Of a stretch of DNA of 25,943 bases, positions 1 through 6,628 are shown in pieces; position 1 is the first letter of the stretch, and every line of letters begins with the position of its first letter. The position numbers and the translations under genes were made by a program. Location: contig JADFNR010000042.1 of assembly GCA_022563275.1 (NCBI GenBank), forward strand, positions 1 through 25,943, written 5' to 3'. The notes beneath the pieces were generated by a model. The model worked only from the letters and a program-made list of their open reading frames with translations. It was not told where the DNA came from and did not search any database. The DNA comes from Chloroflexota bacterium (lineage in GTDB: Bacteria > Chloroflexota > Dehalococcoidia > UBA3495).

Positions 1-47
1 GGTCTTGAATTGGTCTAATCCCCAATCGACCCAGCAAGGAGAGGGAG

Positions 48-185
48 ATGGCAAAAGAAACGACTCACCGGGGCCTAGAAAGAAGAGCGGCACGGATCGA
101 GAGCAGGGCGAAGAAGCGGGCGGAAACGGTCCTGAGGAAGAAGTTTATGAAGGAAAGGAAAAACCGGCCCCTCGAAAAAATATAA
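48..185 (+). CDS. Small basic hypothetical protein (45 aa)
   Basis: The ATG at 48 is preceded by a good ribosome binding site (AAGGAGAGGG, 37-46) and opens a 45-codon frame ending in TAA at 183-185. The product is very rich in Lys, Arg and Glu, with no hydrophobic stretch, Cys or recognisable domain, so a soluble, possibly nucleic-acid-binding, largely helical peptide is the most that can be said. A longer frame (5-304) overlaps it in another phase but has a poorer start. The main support is the ribosome binding site. No family is recognised and the frame could be fortuitous. Confidence 0.4.
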   Translation: MAKETTHRGLERRAARIESRAKKRAETVLRKKFMKERKNRPLEKI

Positions 186-253
186 AGCGAGGGCCCGAAG
201 TAACGATCAGAGCATTCGATTGCCTGGATAGGTTGCGGCCTGTTGCAATATTC

Positions 254-283
254 AATAGCCCCTGGAATCATCCAGGGGCTATT
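254..283. terminator. Perfect 12-bp stem-loop
   Basis: AATAGCCCCTGG (254-265) and CCAGGGGCTATT (272-283) are perfect inverted repeats around a 6-nt loop. There is no clear T-run on either side, so it is not a textbook intrinsic terminator. It lies between the small plus-strand ORF (ends 185) and the minus-strand tRNA-Lys remnant (3' end at 299), and could end transcription from either. Confidence 0.5.
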
Positions 284-298
284 ATCATGCCTAAATAT

Positions 299-348
299 TG
301 GTGACCTGCCTCGGGGTCGAACCGAGAACCTACTGATTAAGAGTCATT
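299..348 (-). tRNA. tRNA-Lys(CUU) 3' half, partial or degenerate
   Basis: Read on the minus strand, the segment has an anticodon loop CTCTTAA (337-343, anticodon CTT), a 3' anticodon-stem strand TCAGT (332-336), a 5-nt variable loop AGGTT (327-331), and a perfect T arm (CTCGG, TTCGACC, CCGAG; 326-310). A 3' acceptor strand GCAGGTC (309-303), a discriminator A and an encoded CCA (301-299) follow. The 5' part is missing: the 5' anticodon-stem strand AATGA pairs only 4 of 5, the D arm is not recognisable, and no GACCTGC acceptor partner occurs upstream. It therefore looks like a 3' remnant, as left at tRNA-targeted integration sites, or a decayed gene, not a working tRNA. Confidence 0.55.
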
Positions 349-402
349 GGCCAATGCTCGGCTCTCTGAAACCAAACCCAGGCGGCTTCGGTTCCTACTG
401 CC

Positions 403-963
403 TCAGACGGGTAGGAGGGGTTCGGTGAGTTGGTCTGGGAGATCGATGGTGCATGCGTTGGCGTTGAGCGCCAGCATCCGGTAGTAGCCCATGGTTGTGG
501 TGAACTCAACGAGTCCTTTTACGCCCAATCGGTCGCGAGCGGCTGCGAAGGTTTCCTCGCTCACCTTGTTGGCGCCGGTAAGCTCCAACCCATAGTTGAC
601 CACAGCCGACTCGTCGGCGGACATGGCCGGAAGCTCCTTCCTATCGCGAATGGCGTCCACCAAGGCATCGCTGAGCCCGGCACGGCGTGAAGCGGCCGCA
701 TGAGCGTTCCAGATGAACTGACAATCCATTGACCGGGCGGCGATAATGGCAGCCAACCGCTTGATATTCTCGGGCAGTTCGCCGCTCTCCGACAGGTATT
801 CCGACAATCTGTTCACTCGGACGGCCATCTCTGGGCTATGGACCATTACGGAAGAGGGTCCGACCACCGGAGGGCGTCCTCGGATACCCGCGATCTCGTC
901 GTATGCCGCCCGGTGCTCCTCGGGCACTTCCTCCCGTGTAACTACCGGCACTCGTCTCGCCAT
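403..963 (-). CDS. Carboxymuconolactone decarboxylase / AhpD-like family protein
   Basis: A 186-residue all-helical protein of the CMD/AhpD-like superfamily. The family core lies around residues 65-105: a helix with DCQFIWNAHAAASRRAGL, which matches the usual E-x-x-W-x-x-H signature with Asp in place of the first Glu. The second Cys of peroxidatic AhpD (CxxC) is absent, so AhpD-type thiol peroxidase activity is unlikely. Members of this subfamily are usually annotated only as CMD-family proteins and often sit in aromatic-catabolism or oxidoreductase clusters; the substrate cannot be read here. The ATG at 963 has an AAAAGG site about 9 nt upstream. The gene lies 51 bp downstream of the binding-protein gene on the same strand, so the two may be co-transcribed. 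Confidence 0.8.
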   Translation of the reverse strand: MARRVPVVTREEVPEEHRAAYDEIAGIRGRPPVVGPSSVMVHSPEMAVRVNRLSEYLSESGELPENIKRLAAIIAARSMDCQFIWNAHAAASRRAGLSDALVDAIRDRKELPAMSADESAVVNYGLELTGANKVSEETFAAARDRLGVKGLVEFTTTMGYYRMLALNANACTIDLPDQLTEPLLPV

Positions 964-1014
964 GATATATCTACCTTTTAGCGGCCATACCCGGCCGTCT
1001 TATGATGGGTGGGG

Positions 1015-1926
1015 TTATTCCCAAGCCCGGTTATCAACGACCGACTCAAAGGTTACGCCTGGAACTATCAAGTCGGGATAACTCTGCATCCACTGATATG
1101 TCCGCTGGAACCGCTCCCGGGTGTAGGGGACGGGCGCAACGTAGAGGAACCGCCAGGTCTGAAGCTCGTCGGGTTCAAGGATCCCCCCAGTTTCATCAGT
1201 CAGGTAATGGGAGTATTTGCTTGGGTTGGCTTGAATCATCTCCGCGGCCTTGGCTTGGGCCAGGAAATTCGATGCGAGCGTCGGTCCATCCATCTCCTCG
1301 CCGGCTGCCTCGCTCCGGGTGGAGTGACTCTCCATTATGATGCGGAAACCTTGCTTCTGGGCCACGCTGATCCAGGGCTCGTTGAATGTACAGGCCGCCA
1401 GTTCGCCCCGCCGCACGGCCTCTAACCGTTGCGGCATAGTACCGAAATTGGTGACTTTGATTTCGTCCTTTCGGAGAAACCCCTCCAGCATCTTCAAGGT
1501 GGTGAAGTGGGACCCGTTGAAGATCGTCACCGCGATCTCGGTATTGGCCAGTTGTTCCGGCTCCACGATGCTGCTGTCTGGGCTGGTCACAATCGCAAAC
1601 TTGGACATGGCCGCGCCCAGAGCGACTATCTTGGCGGGACGCTGGTCATATTGCTCACCGTCCGCCGCACGTTTCATGACTCCCCACTCACACAAGCGGA
1701 ACTGGTCCATCCCACCGCTGTTATAGAGCATTTCCATCGGTCTATCGAAGATAGCCACCGGACGTACGGGCGTGTTGATATTAGCTGAGCCTGGCGTCTT
1801 CACTATCTCCACGTCCAGCCCCTGCTCAAGGAACAATCCTTCCTCATGAGCGACCAAAACCGTCAGAGAATGCACCGCATTGCTCACGGATAACCGGACT
1901 TTTTTCAGACCCGATCGAGTAACCAT
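1015..1926 (-). CDS. SsuA/THI5-like (NMT1-type) substrate-binding protein without signal peptide
   Basis: A 303-residue protein with the two-lobed periplasmic-binding-protein type II fold of the SsuA/THI5/TauA group. Near the N-terminus, VRLSVSNAVHSLTVLVAHEEG is the usual beta-strand and helix around the ligand cleft, followed by GLFLEQGLDVEIV. Residues roughly 110-200 (LANTEIAV, RRGELAACTFNEPW) are the typical second lobe. The start is well fixed: GGGAGGAGG lies 5 nt upstream of the ATG at 1926. The protein therefore begins directly at the domain, with no signal peptide or lipobox. No permease or ATPase gene is adjacent. The Cys-rich motif of THI5-type pyrimidine synthases is not seen. It may be a cytosolic ligand-binding protein or enzyme; the ligand is unknown. 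Confidence 0.75.
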   Translation of the reverse strand: MVTRSGLKKVRLSVSNAVHSLTVLVAHEEGLFLEQGLDVEIVKTPGSANINTPVRPVAIFDRPMEMLYNSGGMDQFRLCEWGVMKRAADGEQYDQRPAKIVALGAAMSKFAIVTSPDSSIVEPEQLANTEIAVTIFNGSHFTTLKMLEGFLRKDEIKVTNFGTMPQRLEAVRRGELAACTFNEPWISVAQKQGFRIIMESHSTRSEAAGEEMDGPTLASNFLAQAKAAEMIQANPSKYSHYLTDETGGILEPDELQTWRFLYVAPVPYTRERFQRTYQWMQSYPDLIVPGVTFESVVDNRAWE

Positions 1927-2125
1927 AAGCCTCCTCCCGGCAACGTTGGATATTATATCAGCCCGTCGAATCTGGTCGTGGGCCGTCGCTCCGGCAGTTA
2001 GCGGTATGACCGGCTGTTGTGGTAGCTCTCAGGCGCGATCGTCCACGGCCTCATTCTCTTCAACTGGAATATGACACGTCGACTCCCCCACGTGGCCATG
2101 CCGCACCGTCGCCAACTCGTCGGGG

Positions 2126-2575
2126 CTATTTCGAAGCTTCGAGTACCCAAGGCACAGGATCGGGGTCGCCGGTCAAATCATCCCGCCATCCCGTGGTCTG
2201 CAATTCTATCTGCAACCGGATGCCATTCGGGTCGTGAAAATAGAAGGTCTTGCCGTATTCCCGTTCTATAATCTCGGTCACCTCAACGCCATGTTCCTGT
2301 AGACGCTGGTAAGACTCGTCGAACTCCGCCGCGGTTGCTACCGGCAAGGCGAAATGGTTCAGGTATTGTGGCGAGGACTCGTCAGGCCGGTCGGCCCCAT
2401 CGAAGAAAGCAAATGCGTTGCCTCCTCCGATCTCAACGTTGTAATGCCTCCGTCCGTCGGGGGTACGGGAGGTTCGGGTCAGCCGCATTCCCAGAATCCC
2501 GCAGTAGAACCGCAGGGTTGCCTCCATGTCGTTGGTATTGACTGCAACGTGGTCGATTCCCGTGCACTTAAACAT
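2126..2575 (-). CDS. VOC-family (glyoxalase/dioxygenase-like) protein
   Basis: A 149-residue vicinal-oxygen-chelate protein with the paired beta-alpha-beta-beta-beta modules of glyoxalase I and extradiol dioxygenases. Likely metal ligands are visible: the His in GIDHVAVNTND at the N-terminus, a central His in LNHFALPV, and the Glu in FHDPNGIRLQIEL near the C-terminus. Single-domain VOC proteins of this size usually act as dimers on a divalent metal, for example as lactoylglutathione lyase, methylmalonyl-CoA epimerase or fosfomycin-resistance-type enzymes. None of these subfamilies can be picked from the sequence. The ATG at 2575 has AAAGGAGA about 8 nt upstream. The gene lies 199 bp upstream of the binding-protein gene on the same strand and is probably transcribed separately. 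Confidence 0.85.
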   Translation of the reverse strand: MFKCTGIDHVAVNTNDMEATLRFYCGILGMRLTRTSRTPDGRRHYNVEIGGGNAFAFFDGADRPDESSPQYLNHFALPVATAAEFDESYQRLQEHGVEVTEIIEREYGKTFYFHDPNGIRLQIELQTTGWRDDLTGDPDPVPWVLEASK

Positions 2576-2970
2576 GGGCGTCTCTCCTTTCCTTCCACGG
2601 CATTGTGAGGGAATATTAGCCTCGGGCGGGGAGATTGTCCAATAAACAAGCGGGTCGGCGCAGCCGGAATCGTCCGCCGTTTGTCACACGTGAAACCGCG
2701 CAGTCTCCCCAACAAGGGCCGCCTCCGCTAAAAGGCCATCCTTAAAATCTTGCGTGCCGTACCCATTTGGGCATGAAAACCCTATAGGGACGTTTACTAG
2801 AACCTCGCGGTTCACGGCCAACACAGGCAAACGTCTTCCCCAGCCATTCCTCTGTGGGCTAGAATAGCCTGCGTTGAAACTCAAACCTCAGGGGTGATGG
2901 CCGCGCCGGCGACCATTCGGGCCGCCGTCCCATAATGAGGCTGCCAATAATCTCCAAAAGGAACTGTTCC
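2576..2970. other. Divergent intergenic region
   Basis: About 395 bp between the divergently transcribed VOC and ThDP-enzyme genes; promoters for both must lie here. Visible elements are a 10-bp palindrome CCCTATAGGG (2780-2789), a short inverted repeat GGCTA-GAA-TAGCC that contains TAGAAT, a possible -10 (2860-2865), and the AAAAGGA ribosome binding site of the ThDP gene (2956-2962). No clear -35 partner was found, and no convincing gene. Confidence 0.4.
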
Positions 2971-4611
2971 ATGAATGTAACCGAAGCTGTAGCGCGGATA
3001 TTGAAGCTCGAGGGCACCGAATGGATATCGTGTTTCCCGTCCAATCTGCTGATTGAAGCGGCCGCCAAGGAAGGCATACGCACCATCATGTTCCGGCACG
3101 AGCGCGGCGCGATCATGGCCGCCGACGGGTACAGCCGCATGAATGACCGGGAGAAATTCGGCGTGGTCATCACCCAGGGCGGCCCCGGTTCAGAAAATTC
3201 CATGGGTGGAATCGCCCAGGCGTTCGGCGACAACATTCCCATCTTGTACCTGCCCGGCGGACCGGCGCTCAGCCAATACGCTATCCGCCCTAATTTCTCT
3301 CCCGTGCGGACGTTTGAGACTGTCTCCAAATACGGCGAGGTCATAGTCCAAGCTGACCAGGTCGCCAACGTCATGCGGCGGGCGTTCCATAATCTGCGCA
3401 ACGGACGCCCCGGTCCGGTGATCGTAGAGATACCCTCGGATGTGGGCGGCCTCGAGGTCCCCGAGGAGGCGTTGAATTATCATCCGCCAAAGAGGTCTCC
3501 CCAGTCTCCCGCCCCCGGAGACATCAAAGACGCCGTTAATCTGTTGCTCAACGCCAACAAACCCGTGATCTGGTCGGGCATGGGCGTGCTGATGTCCAAA
3601 GCCTCCGAAGAGCTTAAGGAGCTGGCCGAGCTCACCGAGATACCGGTGTACTCCACCATGCCCGGCAAGTCGTCCTTCGACGACCGGCACCCTCTGGCCT
3701 TGGGCGCCGGAAGCAGCGCCACTTCCCTGCCGGCGCGGACCTGGCTTCAGGAATCGGACGTGCTATTCGCGGTCGGCTCCAGCATGACCCGGACCAGCTA
3801 CGGCCAACCCATCCCCAGCGGCAAGGTCATCATTCACAACACGGAAAGCATCGAAGACCTGAACAAGGACTTTTCGGTTGATGTCGGAATCCCCGGAGAT
3901 GCCAAGCTCACCCTGCAAGCGCTGATCGAGGAAGTCAAAGCACAGATCGGTGAATCCGGCCGTAAGGACCAGACCAAAGTGGCCGCGGAGATCGCCAAAC
4001 TCAAAGAAACGTGGCTGGCCGATTGGTCACAGATCCTGAATTCCGGCGAGACGCCGATCAACACTTACCGGGTTATCGGCGAACTGGAGCGCAATCTGGA
4101 CAAGGTGAACAGCATCGTCACCCACGACGCCGGCGCTCCCCGGGACACAATCATGCCTTTCTACACCGCGACGGTCCCCCACAGCTACATCGGTTGGGGC
4201 AAGACCACCCACCTGGGCTACGGTATCCCGTTGATGATCGGCGCCAAATTGGCCGATCCCGATAAGTTCTGTTTGAACTTCATGGGCGATGGCGCGTTCG
4301 GAATGTCCGGCCTGGACATCGAAACCTCGGTCCGTGAAGGCGCGCCGATCACGACCATCGTCCTGAACAACGGCGGCATGGCCACCTATCCAGGGGGCTA
4401 CCCCGTCGCCAACGAACTTTTCGGCACGACCCGGATGACCGGTGACTACGCCAAGCTAGCCGAGGGAATGGGCGCCGTGGGAATCACGGTGACCCAGCCC
4501 GGCGAGATTGCCAGCGCTTTGAAGCAAGCACAGAAATTAAATGCCGAGGGCAAGACTGTGCTGCTGGATATTCACACTAACCTGGAGGCCCGGAGGTCCA
4601 ATTTCGCCTAG
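2971..4611 (+). CDS. Thiamine-diphosphate-dependent enzyme (acetolactate-synthase-like)
   Basis: A 546-residue protein with the three-domain order of the acetolactate synthase / benzoylformate decarboxylase superfamily: PYR domain (about 1-165), central TPP_enzyme_M-like domain (about 185-320) and PP domain (about 365-540). The cofactor-activating Glu is Glu44 in FRHERGA. The Mg-ThDP motif is MGDGAFGMSG (439-441 = GDG), ending in LNNGG (Asn466-Asn467). I start at the ATG at 2971 because AAAAGGA lies 8 nt upstream and the sequence from here (MNVTEAVARILK) aligns with the second ThDP protein; an upstream in-frame ATG at 2935 adds 12 unrelated residues. No regulatory small subunit is adjacent, which argues against a biosynthetic acetohydroxyacid synthase. 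The substrate is unknown: decarboxylase, lyase or carboligase are all possible. Confidence 0.88.
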   Translation: MNVTEAVARILKLEGTEWISCFPSNLLIEAAAKEGIRTIMFRHERGAIMAADGYSRMNDREKFGVVITQGGPGSENSMGGIAQAFGDNIPILYLPGGPALSQYAIRPNFSPVRTFETVSKYGEVIVQADQVANVMRRAFHNLRNGRPGPVIVEIPSDVGGLEVPEEALNYHPPKRSPQSPAPGDIKDAVNLLLNANKPVIWSGMGVLMSKASEELKELAELTEIPVYSTMPGKSSFDDRHPLALGAGSSATSLPARTWLQESDVLFAVGSSMTRTSYGQPIPSGKVIIHNTESIEDLNKDFSVDVGIPGDAKLTLQALIEEVKAQIGESGRKDQTKVAAEIAKLKETWLADWSQILNSGETPINTYRVIGELERNLDKVNSIVTHDAGAPRDTIMPFYTATVPHSYIGWGKTTHLGYGIPLMIGAKLADPDKFCLNFMGDGAFGMSGLDIETSVREGAPITTIVLNNGGMATYPGGYPVANELFGTTRMTGDYAKLAEGMGAVGITVTQPGEIASALKQAQKLNAEGKTVLLDIHTNLEARRSNFA

Positions 4612-4658
4612 CCAGATTGCCTGATTGCTTAGGCTGATTGAAGCGGCGGCGGCTCCAG

Positions 4659-6314
4659 TTACCTGCTCACCCACCCGCCGTAGACCGGGAATTGGCTGCA
4701 GATGAACTCGATGTAGGCCGGTTGGCCGGACTCGTTGGCGGCGAGGGCGCGCTTGAGGGCCAATACCACGTCCGACGGCTCGGTTACCCGCTCGGTGTGA
4801 TAGCCAAGTTCGCCGATCACCTTAGACATGTCGACCTCGTTATAATCCAGCACCTTATGGGTGAATGGGTCGTGGCCGTCACCCCAGAATCCAGGGCCGT
4901 ACCCGGCGAACCCGCCGTTGCTCACGTGGACCACGGTGATTCCGATCTTCTGCCGCAGCGCGACTTCCAAGTTGCCCATCATGTATCCCAGGCCGGCTTC
5001 GCCGGTGACCGCGACACAATCTTTCTGGGGGAAGGCGAGCTTGGCCGCGATGACCGCGGCGAAGCTGAAACCCAGCGAAGAGACGTTGCCCCACCCCAAG
5101 AATCCCCGGGGCACCAGTGTGTCGTACACGGTGCTAAGTTGGTCGCGGGTGTTCCCAGAATCATGGGTGAGGAAGGAGTTGCGGGGGTCCAAAGCCTCCA
5201 TCAGCCCCGCATAGACCCTGTAGGGGTTGATGGGCTTATCGGTGGAGGCCATGGCCTCCCGGTACTTGACCATGGCTATATCGCGGACCGACTTGATATC
5301 CGACGCCACATTTGGGTCGGTCCTGCCCTTGCCGGAAGTTTTAGCGTGGACCTCGGCCATCAGCGCCAGCAGGGTGAACCTGGCGTCGCCGATCACCGCT
5401 TGGGCGGTGGGGTAAGTCTTGTTGACATGCAACTCGTCGATGGTGCAGTGGATGATGGTCTTGTTCACCGCGTTGGGGATGCCGTGAGTGAACCGGCCCG
5501 GAGACAGACTTGAGCCCACAGCCAGCACCAAGTCGCATTTATCCAGATAATGGTTCACTTGATCGCCGCGGATGCCGACGAATAATGGGTGGTCCTCCGG
5601 GAAAGCCCCCTTTGCCTTGAGGGTGGTTATCACCGGAGCGTCGATCAGTTCGGCAAAGGCTTTCAACTCTGCCGAAGCGCCGGCATAGATGACGCCTTCG
5701 CCGGCGTAGATCAGGGGGTTATCGGCCTTTAGCAGCAGCTCAACCGCGCCGGCAACGTCGGCTGGGTCGGGCACGGATTTCCAGCCCTTCACCGGGATGT
5801 AAGGGTCCGCTGTTTCATCGTACTGGGCGTCGGCGTTGGGGATGGCTATGACCACCGGTCCGGGGGGTCCGGTCCGCAGCATGGTGAAGGCGCGGCGCAT
5901 GAACTCCGGCAGCCGCTCCGGCTTGTCCAGGTATCCATACCATTTGGACACCGACTTCAGGACGGAAGTAACGTCAAATTGGCTATTCTCCGTGTCTCCA
6001 GCGGAGATACCGTCGGTGATGCAAAGGACCGGTGAGCCGTCTTCAAAGGCTTGGGCCATGCCGGCGAAGGCCACCTGGATTCCGGCGGCGTTCACTCCCC
6101 CTTGGAAGGTGCAAACACCGATCTTAGCGCCGGCCGTTATTCGGGAGAATGCGTCGGCCAGGGCGACGGCATAGCGGTCATCCCGCATCATCACCATGGG
6201 CATACCCTCCCGGCCCAGGGCGTTGTTCACCCTGCAGACCGGGAAGGTGGAGACCCATTCGACTCCCTCCTGTTTGAGTATGCGAGCTATTCCGGTGCCC
6301 ACGTCGATAGTCAT
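4659..6314 (-). CDS. ThDP-enzyme paralogue with altered cofactor motifs
   Basis: A 551-residue protein of the same three-domain family as its convergent neighbour and clearly related to it: GIARILKQEGVEWVSTFP against AVARILKLEGTEWISCFP, and FLGWGNVSSLGF against YIGWGKTTHLGY. Two hallmark positions differ. Where the neighbour has the catalytic Glu in RHERGA, this protein has RDDRYA (Asp46). The GDG of the Mg-ThDP motif is GEA (438-440) in TGEAGLGYMMG; the distal Asn survives in VSNGG (Asn466). It may bind cofactor differently, use a different mechanism or be partly inactive. The start at 6314 has GGAGGGA about 8 nt upstream. Only 47 bp separate its stop from that of the neighbour. It is intact and full length, so not a pseudogene. 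Confidence 0.85.
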   Translation of the reverse strand: MTIDVGTGIARILKQEGVEWVSTFPVCRVNNALGREGMPMVMMRDDRYAVALADAFSRITAGAKIGVCTFQGGVNAAGIQVAFAGMAQAFEDGSPVLCITDGISAGDTENSQFDVTSVLKSVSKWYGYLDKPERLPEFMRRAFTMLRTGPPGPVVIAIPNADAQYDETADPYIPVKGWKSVPDPADVAGAVELLLKADNPLIYAGEGVIYAGASAELKAFAELIDAPVITTLKAKGAFPEDHPLFVGIRGDQVNHYLDKCDLVLAVGSSLSPGRFTHGIPNAVNKTIIHCTIDELHVNKTYPTAQAVIGDARFTLLALMAEVHAKTSGKGRTDPNVASDIKSVRDIAMVKYREAMASTDKPINPYRVYAGLMEALDPRNSFLTHDSGNTRDQLSTVYDTLVPRGFLGWGNVSSLGFSFAAVIAAKLAFPQKDCVAVTGEAGLGYMMGNLEVALRQKIGITVVHVSNGGFAGYGPGFWGDGHDPFTHKVLDYNEVDMSKVIGELGYHTERVTEPSDVVLALKRALAANESGQPAYIEFICSQFPVYGGWVSR

Positions 6315-6518
6315 TGTTCGGTCCCTCCGGTTGATTTGACTGCACGGTTTTATCTCACGGCACGGGGGTCACTTTATTAGCCCCAACAGATCCGGCCGCT
6401 GAGTTTACATAGTTGAAACAAACAGATGCTACTCTAGTTGAGCGGTGCCTGGATTACAACTCGAAACCGCCCGGTTGGCCGAAGATCCGGGCTTGGAATC
6501 CATCGCTGGATAGCGGTC

Positions 6519-6546
6519 TCCGCGGATTTGACCGATTCCGCGGATT
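6519..6546 (+). promoter_or_regulatory. 10-bp direct repeat overlapping the glnII promoter (candidate operator)
   Basis: TCCGCGGATT occurs at 6519-6528 and again, identically, at 6537-6546. The copies start 18 bp apart, overlap the -35 box and fill the spacer of the promoter predicted for the glutamine synthetase gene. Each copy contains the palindrome CCGCGG. A regulator bound here would compete directly with RNA polymerase. The regulator is not identifiable from this window. Confidence 0.45.
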
Positions 6547-6557
6547 CTCGCTATAGT
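6528..6557 (+). promoter_or_regulatory. Sigma70-type promoter for glutamine synthetase
   Basis: TTGACC (6528-6533) and TATAGT (6552-6557) are separated by 18 bp and resemble the housekeeping -35 and -10 boxes. Transcription would start near 6564, leaving a leader of about 65 nt. The leader contains a 7-bp inverted repeat (CCGCTGG at 6573-6579, CCAGCGG at 6596-6602) that could form a hairpin upstream of the ribosome binding site. Confidence 0.55.
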
Positions 6558-6628
6558 TTGCCCACGTAGCGTCCGCTGGTCCCTTAGGGTGCAGCCCAGC
6601 GGGGCCAACGAAAATAGGACGGAGAGTT

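Larger units (their letters stand above)
6315..6628. other. Divergent intergenic region before glutamine synthetase
   Basis: About 314 bp between two divergent genes. The right half holds the promoter, direct repeat and 5'-UTR hairpin listed separately. The left half (6315-6510) should hold the promoter of the minus-strand ThDP gene, but I see no convincing boxes there and no ORF with coding character. Confidence 0.5.

Noticed and set aside
299..375. A complete tRNA-Lys gene
   Set aside because: I tried to fold the upstream bases. No acceptor partner for GCAGGTC and no D arm with normal spacing are present, and about 6 extra bases separate GAGC from the anticodon stem.
1015..1926. THI5-type HMP-pyrimidine synthase working with the ThDP enzymes
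   Set aside because: The Cys-rich motif and active-site Lys/His context of THI5 enzymes are not visible, so only the fold similarity is claimed.
2859..3401. A 180-codon minus-strand open frame
   Set aside because: It is antisense to the N-terminal domain of the ThDP enzyme and has no domain or ribosome binding site.
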